NCBI RefSeq assembly: GCF_050003625.1
Contig: NC_134398.1
Coordinates: 110,006,171-110,070,170, forward strand
From: Haematobia irritans
Taxonomy: Eukaryota > Arthropoda > Insecta > Diptera > Muscidae
DNA: 64,000 bases
Direction of reading: 5' to 3'
This document shows, piece after piece, positions 36,201-48,192 of the stretch; within the stretch, counting starts at the first letter, position 1; every line of letters starts with the position of its first letter. The notes beneath the pieces are model-generated. The model was not told where the DNA came from. It did not search any database and saw only the letters and a list, made by a program, of their open reading frames with translations. The translations under genes were made by a program, and so were the position numbers.

Positions 36201-37908
36201 AGTTGAAATTTTACACAGGGGGTAGAATTAGCATTGTAGCTGTGCGTGTCAAATTTGGTTGAAATCGGTTCAGATTTAGATATAGCTCCCATATATAGCT
36301 TTCGCCCGATTTACACTCAAATGACCACAGAGGCCAATTTTTTGCTCCGATTTAGTTGAAATTTTGCACAGGGAGTATAATTAGCATTGTAGCTATGCGT
36401 GCCAAATTTGGTTGAAATCGGTTCAGATTTAGATATAGCTCCCATATATAGCTTTCGCCCGATTTACACTCATATGACCACAGAGGCCAATTTTTTGCTC
36501 CGATTTAGTTGAAATTTCGCACAGGGAGTATAATTAGCATTGTAGCTATGCGTGCCAAATTTGGTTGAAATCGGTTCAGATTTAGATATAGCTCCCATAT
36601 ATAGCTTTCGCCCGATTTACACTCATATGACCACAGAGGCCAATTTTTTGCTCCGATTTAGTTGAAATTTTGCACAGGGAGTAGAATAAGCATTGTAGCT
36701 ATGCGTGCCAAATTTGGTTGAAATCGGTTCAGATTTAGATATAGCTCCCATATATATGTTTTTCTGATTTCGACAAAAATGGTCAAAATACCAACATTTT
36801 CCTTGTAAAATCGGCACTGCTTAGTGGAAAAGTTGTAAAAATGACTCTAATTTTCCTAAACTTCTAATACATATATATCGAGCGATAAATCATAAATAAA
36901 CTTTTGCGAAGTTTTCTTAAAATTGCTCCAGATTTAAATGTTTCCCATATTTTTATACCCTTCACCACTACTGTGGTACAGGGTATAATAAGTTTGTGCA
37001 TTTGTATGTAACGCCAAGAAGGAAAAGTCTGAGACCCATCGTTTAGTATACCGATCGTCTTAGAATTAAATTCTGAGTCGATTTAGCGATGTCCGTCTGT
37101 CTGTCTGTCTGTCTGTCCGTCTGTCTGTCTGTTGATGTATTTTTGTGTGCAAAGTACAGCTCGCAGTTTTAGTCCGATTGTCTTAAAATTTGGTATAGGG
37201 TCCTGTTTCGGCTCAAAGACGATCCCTATTGATTTTGGAAAAAATCTGTTCAGATTTAGATATAGCTGCCATATATATTTTTCACCGATCTGGTCATAAT
37301 TGGCGTGTATATCAACCGATCTTTCTCAAATTCCGTACATCCGAATATTTTATGAGTCTCGAAAAACTTGCAATATATCAGCCAAATCGGTTCAGATTTA
37401 GATATAGCTCCCATATATAGCTTTCGCCCGATTTACACTCATTTGCCCACAGAGCCCAATTTTTGCTCCGATTTAGTTGAAATTTTGCACAGGGAGTAGA
37501 ATTAGCATTATAGCTATGCGTGTCAAATTTGGTTGAAATCGGTTCAGATTTAGATATAGCTCCCATATATATGTTTTTCTGATTTCGACAAAAATGGTCA
37601 AAATACCAACATTTTCCTTGTAAAATCGGCACTGCTTAGTGGAAAAGTTGTAAAAATGACTCTAATTTTCCTAAACTTCTAATACATATATATCGAGCGA
37701 TAAATCATAAATAAACTTTTGCGAAGTTTTCTTAAAATTGCTCCAGATTTAAATGTTTCCCATATTTTTATACCCTTCACCACTACTGTGGTACAGGGTA
37801 TAATAAGTTTGTGCATTTGTATGTAACGCCAAGAAGGAAAAGTCTGAGACCCATCGTTTAGTATACCGATCGTCTTAGAATTAAATTCTGAGTCGATTTA
37901 GCGATGTC

Positions 37909-37943
<35 letters not shown>

Positions 37944-40900
37944 CTGTCTGTTGATGTATTTTTGTGTGCAAAGTACAGCTCGCAGTTTTAGTCCGATTAT
38001 CCTAAAATTTGGTATGGGGTCCTGTTTCGGCTCACAGACGATCCCTATTGATTTTGGAAAAAATCTGTCAGATTTAGATATAGCTGCCATATATATTTTT
38101 CACCGATCTGGTCATAATTGGCGTGTATATCAACCGATCTTCCTCAAATTCCGTACATCCGAATATTTTATGAGTCCCGAAAAACTTGCAAAATATCATC
38201 CAAATCGGTTCAGATTTAGATATAGCTCCCATATATAGCTTTCGCCCGATTTACACTCCTTTGTCCACAGAGGCCAATTTTTTGCTCCGATTTAGTTGAA
38301 ATTTTGCACAGGGAGTAGAATTAGCATTGTAGCTATGCGTGTTAAATTTGGTTGAAATCGGTTCAGATTTAGATATAGCTCCCATATATAGCTTTCGCCC
38401 GATTTACACTCATATGACCACAGAGGCCAATTTTTTGCTCCGATTTAGTTGAAATTTTACACAGGGGGTAGAATTAGCATTGTAGCTGTGCGTGTCAAAT
38501 TTGGTTGAAATCGGTTCAGATTTAGATATAGCTCCCATATATAGCTTTCGCCCGATTTACACTCATTTGCCCACAGAGGCCAATTTTTCGCTCCGATTTA
38601 GTTGAAATTTTGCACAGGGAGTATAATTAGCATTGTAGCTATGCGTGCCAAATTTGGTTGAAATCGGTTCAGATTTAGATATAGCTCCCATATATAGCTT
38701 TCGCCCGATTTACACTCATATGACCACAGAGGCCAATTTTTTGCTCCGATTTAGTTGAAATTTCGCACAGGGAGTATAATTAGCATTGTAGCTATGCGTG
38801 CCAAATTTGGTTGAAATCGGTTCAGATTTAGATATAGCTCCCATATATAGCTTTCGCCCGATTTACACTCATATGACCACAGAGGCCAATTTTTTGCTCC
38901 GATTTAGTTGAAATTTTGCACAGGGAGTAGAACAAGCATTGTAGCTATGCGTGCCAAATTTTGTTGAAATCGGTTCAGATTTAGATATAGCTCCCATATA
39001 TATGTTTTTCTGATTTCGACAAAAATGGTCAAAATACCAACATTTTCCTTGTAAAATCGGCACTGCTTAGTGGAAAAGTTGTAAAAATGACTCAAATTTT
39101 CCTAAACTTCTAATACATATATATCGAGCGATAAATCATAAATAAACTTTTGCGAAGTTTTCTTAAAATTGCTCCAGATTTAAATGTTTCCCATATTTTT
39201 ATACCCTTCACCACTACTGTGGTACAGGGTATAATAAGTTTGTGCATTTGTATGTAACGCCAAGAAGGAAAAGTCTGAGACCCATCGTTTAGTATACCGA
39301 TAGTCTTAGAATTAAATTCTGAGTCGATTTAGCGATGTCCGTCTGTCTGTCTGTCTGTCTGTCCGTCTGTCTGTCTGTTGATGTATTTTTGTGTGCAAAG
39401 TACAGCTCGCAGTTTTAGTCCGATTATCCTAAAATTTGGTATGGGGTCCTGTTTCGGCTCACAGACGATCCCTATTGATTTTGGAAAAAATCTGTCAGAG
39501 TTAGATATAGCTGCCATATATATTTTTCACCGATCTGGTCATAATTGGCGTGTATATCAACCGATCTTCCTCAAATTCCGTACATCCGAATATTTTATGA
39601 GTCCCGAAAAACTTGCAAAATATCATCCAAATCGGTTCAGATTTAGATATAGCTCCCATATATAGCTTTCGCCCGATTTACACTCCTTTGTCCACAGAGG
39701 CCAATTTTTTGCTCCGATTTAGTTGAAATTTTGCACAGGGAGTAGAATTAACATTATAGCTATGCGTGCCAAATTTGGTTGAAATCGGTTCAGATTTAGA
39801 TATAGCTCCCATATATAGCTTTCGACCGATTTACACTCATATGACCACAGAGGCTAATTTTTTGCTCCGATTTAGTTGAAATTTTGCACAGGGAGTAGAA
39901 TTAGCATTGTTGCTATGCGTGCCAAATTTGGTTGAAATCGGTTCAGATTTAGATATAGCTCCCATATATATGTTTTTCTGATTTCGACAAAAATGGTCAA
40001 AATACCAACATTTTCCTTGTAAAATCGGCACTGCTTAGTGGAAAAGTTGTAAAAATGACTCTAATTTTCCTAAACTTCTAATACATATATATCGAGCGAT
40101 AAATCATAAATAAACTTTTGCGAAGTTTTCTTAAAATTGCTCCAGATTTAAATGTTTCCCATATTTTTATACCCTTCACCACTACTGTGGTACAGGGTAT
40201 AATAAGTTTGTGCATTTGTATGTAACGCCAAGAAGGAAAAGTCTGAGACCCTTCGTTTAGTATACCGATCGTCTTAGAATTAAATTCTGAGTCGATTTAG
40301 CGATGTCCGTCTGTCCGTCTGTCTGTCTGTCTGTTGATGTATTTTTGTGTGGAAAGTACAGCTCGCACTTTTAGTCCGATTGTCCTAAAATTTGGTATGG
40401 GGTCCTGTTTCGGCTCAAAGACGATCCCTGTTGATTTTGGAAAAAATCGGTTCAGATTTAGATATAGCTGCCATATATATTTTTCACCGATCTGGTCATA
40501 ATTGGCGTGTATATCAACCGATCTTCCTCAAATTCCGTACATCCAAATATTTTATGAGTCTCGAAAAACTTGCAAAATATCATCCAAATCGGTTCAGATT
40601 TAGATATAGCTCCCATATATAGCTTTCGCCCGATTTACACTCCTTTGTCCACAGAGGCCAATTTTTTGCTCCGATTTAGTTGAAATTTTGCACAGGGAGT
40701 AGAATTAGCATTGTAGCTATGCGTGTTAAATTTGGTTGAAATCGGTTCAGATTTAGATATAGCTCCCATATATAGCTTTCGCCCGATTTACACTCATATG
40801 ACCACAGAGGCCAATTTTTTGCTCCGATTTAGTTGAAATTTTACACAGGGGGTAGAATTAGCATTGTAGCTGTGCGTGTCAAATTTGGTTGAAATCGGTT

Positions 40901-41723
40901 CAGATTTAGATATAGCTCCCATATATAGCTTTCGCCCGATTTACACTCATTTGCCCACAGAGGCCAATTTTTCGCTCCGATTTAGTTGAAATTTTGCACA
41001 GGGAGTATAATTAGCATTGTAGCTATGCGTGCCAAATTTGGTTGAAATCGGTTCAGATTTAGATATAGCTCCCATATATAGCTTTCGCCCGATTTACACT
41101 CATATGACCACAGAGGCCAATTTTTTGCTCCGATTTAGTTGAAATTTCGCACAGGGAGTATAATTAGCATTGTAGCTATGCGTGCCAAATTTGGTTGAAA
41201 TCGGTTCAGATTTAGATATAGCTCCCATATATAGCTTTCGCCCGATTTACACTCATATGACCACAGAGGCCAATTTTTTGCTCCGATTTAGTTGAAATTT
41301 TGCACAGGGAGTAGAACAAGCATTGTAGCTATGCGTGCCAAATTTGGTTGAAATCGGTTCAGATTTAGATATAGCTCCCATATATATGTTTTTCTGATTT
41401 CGACAAAAATGGTCAAAATACCAACATTTTCCTTGTAAAATCGGCACTGCTTAGTGGAAAAGTTGTAAAAATGACTCTAATTTTCCTAAACTTCTAATAC
41501 ATATATATCGAGCGATAAATCATAAATAAACTTTTGCGAAGTTTTCTTAAAATTGCTCCAGATTTAAATGTTTCCCATATTTTTATACCCTTCACCACTA
41601 CTGTGGTACAGGGTATAATAAGTTTGTGCATTTGTATGTAACGCCAAGAAGGAAAAGTCTGAGACCCATCGTTTAGTATACCGATCGTCTTAGAATTAAA
41701 TTCTGAGTCGATTTAGCGATGTC

Positions 41724-41758
<35 letters not shown>

Positions 41759-44700
41759 CTGTCTGTTGATGTATTTTTGTGTGCAAAGTACAGCTCGCAG
41801 TTTTAGTCCGATTATCCTAAAATTTGGTATGGGGTCCTGTTTCGGCTCACAGACGATCCCTATTGATTTTGGAAAAAATCTGTCAGATTTAGATATAGCT
41901 GCCATATATATTTTTCACCGATCTGGTCATAATTGGCGTGTATATCAACCGATCTTCCTCAAATTCCGTACATCCGAATATTTTATGAGTCCCGAAAAAC
42001 TTGCAAAATATCATCCAAATCGGTTCAGATTTAGATATAGCTCCCATATATAGCTTTCGCCCGATTTACACTCCTTTGTCCACAGAGGCCAATTTTTTGC
42101 TCCGATTTAGTTGAAATTTTGCACAGGGAGTAGAATTAACATTATAGCTATGCGTGCCAAATTTGGTTGAAATCGGTTCAGATTTAGATATAGCTCCCAT
42201 ATATAGCTTTCGACCGATTTACACTCATATGACCACAGAGGCTAATTTTTTGCTCCGATTTAGTTGAAATTTTGCACAGGGAGTAGAATTAGCATTGTTG
42301 CTATGCGTGCCAAATTTGGTTGAAATCGGTTCAGATTTAGATATAGCTCCCATATATATGTTTTTCTGATTTCGACAAAAATGGTCAAAATACCAACATT
42401 TTCCTTGTAAAATCGGCACTGCTTAGTGGAAAAGTTGTAAAAATGACTCTAATTTTCCTAAACTTCTAATACATATATATCGAGCGATAAATCATAAATA
42501 AACTTTTGCGAAGTTTTCTTAAAATTGCTCCAGATTTAAATGTTTCCCATATTTTTATACCCTTCACCACTACTGTGGTACAGGGTATAATAAGTTTGTG
42601 CATTTGTATGTAACGCCAAGAAGGAAAAGTCTGAGACCCTTCGTTTAGTATACCGATCGTCTTAGAATTAAATTCTGAGTCGATTTAGCGATGTCCGTCT
42701 GTCCGTCTGTCTGTCTGTCTGTTGATGTATTTTTGTGTGGAAAGTACAGCTCGCACTTTTAGTCCGATTGTCCTAAAATTTGGTATGGGGTCCTGTTTCG
42801 GCTCAAAGACGATCCCTGTTGATTTTGGAAAAAATCGGTTCAGATTTAGATATAGCTGCCATATATATTTTTCACCGATCTGGTCATAATTGGCGTGTAT
42901 ATCAACCGATCTTCCTCAAATTCCGTACATCCAAATATTTTATGAGTCTCGAAAAACTTGCAAAATATCAACCAAATCGGTTCAGATTTAGATATAGCTC
43001 CCATATATAGCTTTCGCCCGATTTACACTCCTTTGTCCACAGAGGCCAATTTTTTGCTCCGATTTAGTTGAAATTTTGCACAGGGAGTAGAATTAGCATT
43101 GTAGCTATGCGTGTTAAATTTGGTTGAAATCGGTTCAGATTTAGATATAGCTCCCATATATAGCTTTCGCCCGATTTACACTCATATGACCACAGAGGCC
43201 AATTTTTTGCTCCGATTTAGTTGAAATTTTACACAGGGGGTAGAATTAGCATTGTAGCTGTGCGTGTCAAATTTGGTTGAAATCGGTTCAGATTTAGATA
43301 TAGCTCCCATATATAGCTTTCGCCCGATTTACACTCATTTGCCCACAGAGGCCAATTTTTCGCTCCGATTTAGTTGAAATTTTGCACAGGGAGTATAATT
43401 AGCATTGTAGCTATGCGTGCCAAATTTGGTTGAAATCGGTTCAGATTTAGATATAGCTCCCATATATAGCTTTCGCCCGATTTACACTCATATGACCACA
43501 GAGGCCAATTTTTTGCTCCGATTTAGTTGAAATTTTGCACAGGGAGTAGAACAAGCATTGTAGCTATGCGTGCCAAATTTGGTTGAAATCGGTTCAGATT
43601 TAGATATAGCTCCCATATATATGTTTTTCTGATTTCGACAAAAATGGTCAAAATACCAACATTTTCCTTGTAAAATCGGCACTGCTTAGTGGAAAAGTTG
43701 TAAAAATGACTCTAATTTTCCTAAACTTCTAATACATATATATCGAGCGATAAATCATAAATAAACTTTTGCGAAGTTTTCTTAAAATTGCTCCAGATTT
43801 AAATGTTTCCCATATTTTTATACCCTTCACCACTACTGTGGTACAGGGTATAATAAGTTTGTGCATTTGTATGTAACGCCAAGAAGGAAAAGTCTGAGAC
43901 CCATCGTTTAGTATACCGATCGTCTTAGAATTAAATTCTGAGTCGATTTAGCGATGTCCGTCTGTCTGTCTGTCTGTCTGTCCGTCTGTCTGTCTGTTGA
44001 TGTATTTTTGTGTGCAAAGTACAGCTTGCAGTTTTAGTCCGATTGTCTTAAAATTTGGTATAGGGTCCTGTTTCGGCTCAAAGACGATCCCTATTGATTT
44101 TGGAAAAAATCTGTTCAGATTTAGATATAGCTGCCATATATATTTTTCACCGATCTGGTCATAATTGGCGTGTATATCAACCGATCTTCCTCAAATTCCG
44201 TACATCCAAATATTTTATGAGTCTCGAAAAACTTGCAAAATATCAGCCAAATCGGTTCAGATTTAGATATAGCTCCCATATATAGCTTTCGCCCGATTTA
44301 CACTCATTTGCCCACAGAGCCCAATTTTTGCTCCGATTTAGTTGAAATTTTGCACAGGGAGTAGAATTAGCATTATAGCTATGCGTGTCAAATTTGGTTG
44401 AAATCGGTTCAGATTTAGATATAGCTCCCATATATAGCTTTCGACCGATTTACACTCATATGACCACAGAGGCTAATTTTTTGCTCCGATTTAGTTGAAA
44501 TTTTGCACAGGGAGTAGAATTAGCATTGTTGCTATGCGTGCCAAATTTGGTTGAAATCGGTTCAGATTTAGATATAGCTCCCATATATATGTTTTTCTGA
44601 TTTCGACAAAAATGGTCAAAATAGCAACATTTTCCTTGTAAAATCGCCACTGCTTAGTCGAATAGTTGAAAAATGACTCGAATTTTCTTAAACTTCTAAA

Positions 44701-44922
44701 ACATATATATCGAGCGATAAATCATAAATAAACTTTTTCGAAGTTTCCTTAAGATTGCTTCAGATTTAAATGTTTCCCATATTTTTATACCCTTCACCAC
44801 TACTGTGGTACAGGGTATAAAAAGTTTGTGCATTTGTATGTAACGCCAAGAAGGAAAAGTCTGAGACCCATCGGTTAGTATACCGATCGTCTTAGAATTA
44901 AATTCTGAGTCGATTTAGCGAT

Positions 44923-44926
44923 GTCC

Positions 44927-44996
<70 letters not shown>

Positions 44997-45004
44997 CTGT
45001 CTGT
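44923..45004 (+). repeat. Longest + strand (GTCY)n tract
   Basis: About 20 GTCT/GTCC tetramers in the 44786 unit, against as few as three or four in other units. A single GTCC near the 3' end of the tract is shared with many neighbours, so the extra length arose by expansion of the GTCT part. Confidence 0.88.
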
Positions 45005-45946
45005 TGATGTATTTTTGTGTGCAAAGTACAGCTCGCAGTTTTAGTCCGATTGTCTTAAAATTTGGTATAGGGTCCTGTTTCGGCTCAAAGACGATCCCTA
45101 TTGATTTTGGAAAAAATCTGTTCAGATTTAGATATAGCTGCCATATATATTTTTCACCGATCTGGTCATAATTGGCGTGTATATCAACCGATCTTTCTCA
45201 AATTCCGTACATCCGAATATTTTATGAGTCTCGAAAAACTTGCAAAATATCAGCCAAATCGGTTCAGATTTAGATATAGCTCCCATATATAGCATTCGCC
45301 CGATTTACACTCATTTGCCCACAGAGCCCAATTTTTGCTCCGATTTAGTTGAAATTTTGCACAGGGAGTAGAATTAGCATTGTAGCTATGCGTGTCAAAT
45401 TTGGTTGAAATCGGTTCAGATTTAGATATAGCTCCCATATATAGCTTTCGCCCGATTTACACTCAAATGACCACAGAGGCCAATTTTTTGCTCCGATTTA
45501 GTTGAAATTTTGCACAGGGGGTAGAATTAGCATTGTAGCTATGCGTGTCAAATTTGGTTGAAATCGGTTCAGATTTAGATATAGCTCCCATATATAGCTT
45601 TCGCCCGATTTACACTCAAATGACCACAGAGGCCAATTTTTTGCTCCGATTTAGTTGAAATTTTGCACAGGGAGTAGAATTAGCATTGTAGATAAGCGTG
45701 CCAAATTTGGTTGAAATCGGTTCAGATTTAGATATAGCTCCCATATATATGTTTTTCTGATTTCGACAAAAATGGTCAAAATACCAACCTTTTCCTTGTA
45801 AAATCGCCACTGCTTAGTGGAAAAGTTGTAAAAAACTCTAATTTTCCTAAACTTCTAATACATATATATCGAGCGATAAATCATAAATAAACTTTTGCGA
45901 AGTTTTCTTAAAATTGCTCCAGATTTAAATGTTTCCCATATTTTTT

Positions 45947-46438
45947 TACTAACATTGTGTTCCACCCTAGTGCATTAGCCGACTTAAATTTTGAGTCTAT
46001 AGATTTTGTAGAAGTCTATCAAATTCTGTCCAGATCGAGTGATATTTAAATGTATGTATTTGGGAAAAACCTTTATATATAGCCCCAACACATTTGACGG
46101 ATGTGATATGGTATCGAAAATTTAGATCTACAAAGTGGTGCAGGGTATAATATAGTCGGCCCCGCCCGACTTTAGACTTTCCTTACTTGTTTTTTACTAA
46201 CATTGTGTTCCACCCTAGTGCATTAGCCGACTTAAATTTTGAGTCTATAGATTTTGTAGAAGTCTATCAAATTCTGTCCAGATCGAGTGATATTTAAATG
46301 TATGTATTCGGGACAAACCTTTATATATAGCCCCAACACATTTGACGGATGTGATATGGTATCGAAAATTTAGATCTACAAAGTGGTGCAGGGTATAATA
46401 TAGTCGGCCCCGCCCGACTTTAGACTTTCCTTACTTGT
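45947..46438 (+). repeat. Two 248-bp terminal modules closing array C
   Basis: Copies start at 45947 and 46195. The second ends CTTACTTGT at 46438 and is followed at once by host TGAAAAT. This is the right-hand boundary of the B/C insertion, whose left-hand boundary is at 21391/21392. Confidence 0.9.
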
Positions 46439-46473
46439 TGAAAATTAACGTTCGGATGAGCACGTAGTAACTG
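46439..46473 (+). other. Host flank right of array C
   Basis: Reverse complement of 1556-1590 with three or four substitutions. It ends in the 8-bp target duplication AGTAACTG (46466-46473) of the second hAT-like copy. Confidence 0.8.
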
Positions 46474-47946
46474 CAGGGATGGAAAATGCAGTACTATAGT
46501 ACTTTTTTCAATACTTTTTCACCCCGGTCAGAACCGTAGATTTAGAAAAAATAAAAAATAAGATTTAAATTAATATTGAATCTTTGGATTAAGAAAAGTT
46601 GACTTGGATATGAAGATGGATATTCCTTCAATGATTTTGTTTTTGATTCCGAGCCAAAGATAAGGCTTCTTTAAAATAAGGCATGTTTTTACGGAGCTAC
46701 ACTGAAAAATATATGTACGTGATATTAAAGATCACGCAACCTAAATTTTAAAATATTAACGAAATTTCCACAATATTATGGACTAATTTCTTTAATGAAA
46801 TGAAATTTTAATTAAAATAAAGTTTACTATCATGACTTTAACAAAAAGTGTTATATGTAGGACACAAATTTTGGAAATTTGAGCCAAGGCAAAACTTCAT
46901 TAAAGTAAAGAAAAACATTTTTGATTTAAAGTAATCGTCCTTATCTTTTGAATCTTTGGTTGAAAGTTTTTTTTCTTTTAATTAAAATCATATTTTTTTA
47001 CTTCGAAGTATCCGGTATAATTTTTATTATTAAATTGGCATCTGTTTGTACGTGTATACCTCGAAGAGAATGAAAATTTGATAAATAAAATATTTATCCT
47101 AATTTTAATTTTATTGATCGTAGATTTAAAGAAGCAGCATCTTTGGCGCGGAATCAATAACAAAATCCTTATGGAAGTTCAAAATCTTTGGATCAAAATA
47201 AATTTTTTTTAGTGTATCTAGCTTAAGATCTAGGCCATAGGCGTAGGAACGACTGTGGGGTGGGGACTTAGACCCCGCAGAAAAATTTTAGACCCCTACC
47301 CCCCAGAATTTGAAAACCTATTTACGAGTTTCCACTGTGGTGCAAAATCTGCGCAGAAGCGTTGAATTTAACGACGAACAAGTAATGAAAAGATTTAATT
47401 TTTTTTTCGTATTTTATCAAATTATCCGATCCAAAAGCTAAAATTTCAATGCTTAGTGGGATTTAGTACCTTTTGTGTAGACATTTTTGAATGATTTAGT
47501 ACCTGTTGTGTAGACATTTTTGAGTCGATATCAGATTTATGGTACAATAGCTTTGACAAAATATTTTAATATTTTGAGAAAGTCTTTATCAACCTTATTT
47601 GCTAATAGTCTTTTACAAATATGGCAAAACAGATATGTTCATGTGGGAAGAAAATCTTCATTTTGTAAAAGACATGGTCAAAAACAGGATTTTATTGAAC
47701 TTCAAGAATGTTTTAGTCGAAAAAAGAATGCGATTCTATATTATCGATTTTTTATTTCTATATAGAATTTTTGCAAAATTTTATTTTTATAGAAAATTTT
47801 GTCAAAATTTTATTTCAATTGAAAATTTTGTAAAAATATTATTTCTATAGGAAATTTTTGCAAAATTTTATTTCTATAGAAAAAATTTTGCAACATTTTT
47901 TTTGCAAAATTTTATTTCTATAGAAAATTTTTGCAAAATTTTATTA
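46474..47946 (-). mobile_element. hAT-like MITE, copy 2, interrupted and truncated
   Basis: It begins with the CAGGGATGGAAAATGCA terminal repeat and follows the reverse complement of 922-1555. At 46539 unrelated sequence intervenes until about 47457, after which homology resumes through the AT-rich subrepeats. It stops near 47946 without reaching the other terminal repeat. A 33-bp word (GATTTAGTACCTKTTGTGT...) is tandemly doubled at 47460-47525. The 81-83-codon open frames at 47520-47850 correspond to the minus-strand frame of copy 1 and are not credible genes. Confidence 0.68.
46540..47456. mobile_element. Foldback-like insertion inside hAT copy 2
   Basis: Sequence around 46619-46678 is repeated in inverted orientation around 47119-47177. 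The shared words include GATTTTGTT, TTGATTCC, GCCAAAGAT and GCTTCTTTAAA, at roughly three quarters identity. Terminal-like words TACACTGAAAAAT (46699) and the complement of TTTTTTTTAGTGTA (ending 47216) also pair. This could be one foldback element or two nested MITEs. The outer limits are set only by where homology to hAT copy 1 is lost. From 47217 to 47456 I recognise nothing. Confidence 0.4.
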
Positions 47947-48192
47947 TATAGATCCCCCTTATCCCCCCATGAATACGGCCTTGGTCATTAAAGAGAAAAA
48001 CTAAAAATTTTCACCTGCTGCGCTTTTCCTTAGAAAATATTACATTTCGTCTTTCTTCCATTTTCTAACAATAATGAAAAAAATTTTCAAAAAATCGCGC
48101 GATTTTTTTGAATTCAATTGTCCATTTACTACTACAAAAACAAAAATAAGAGAACACAACAATATCACATTAACTGTTCAAAATAAAAAGTA
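47947..48192. other. Spacer, nothing recognised
   Basis: It contains a short run of C (TCCCCCTTATCCCCCC) and the word TACGGCCTTGG, which is also at 1858-1868. The remainder is AT-rich. No gene is recognised. Confidence 0.4.

Larger units (their letters stand above)
25297..45946 (+). repeat. Array C: 17 tandem Helentron-like/mini-me-like units
   Basis: Heads lie at 25297, 26569, 27521, 28490, 30539, 32261, 33076, 34098, 35232, 36954, 37769, 39200, 40168, 41584, 42556, 43819 and 44786. Lengths fall in classes near 815, 970, 1130, 1270, 1420, 1720 and 2050. The 28490 unit contains a second internal head block (join near 29245-29275) and is a chimera. A segment starting near 30305 is repeated with offset 4693 (heads 30539/32261/33076 versus 35232/36954/37769). 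A further block recurs with offset 2388 (39200/40168 versus 41584/42556). No Rep, helicase or transposase coding sequence occurs in it. Confidence 0.93.
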
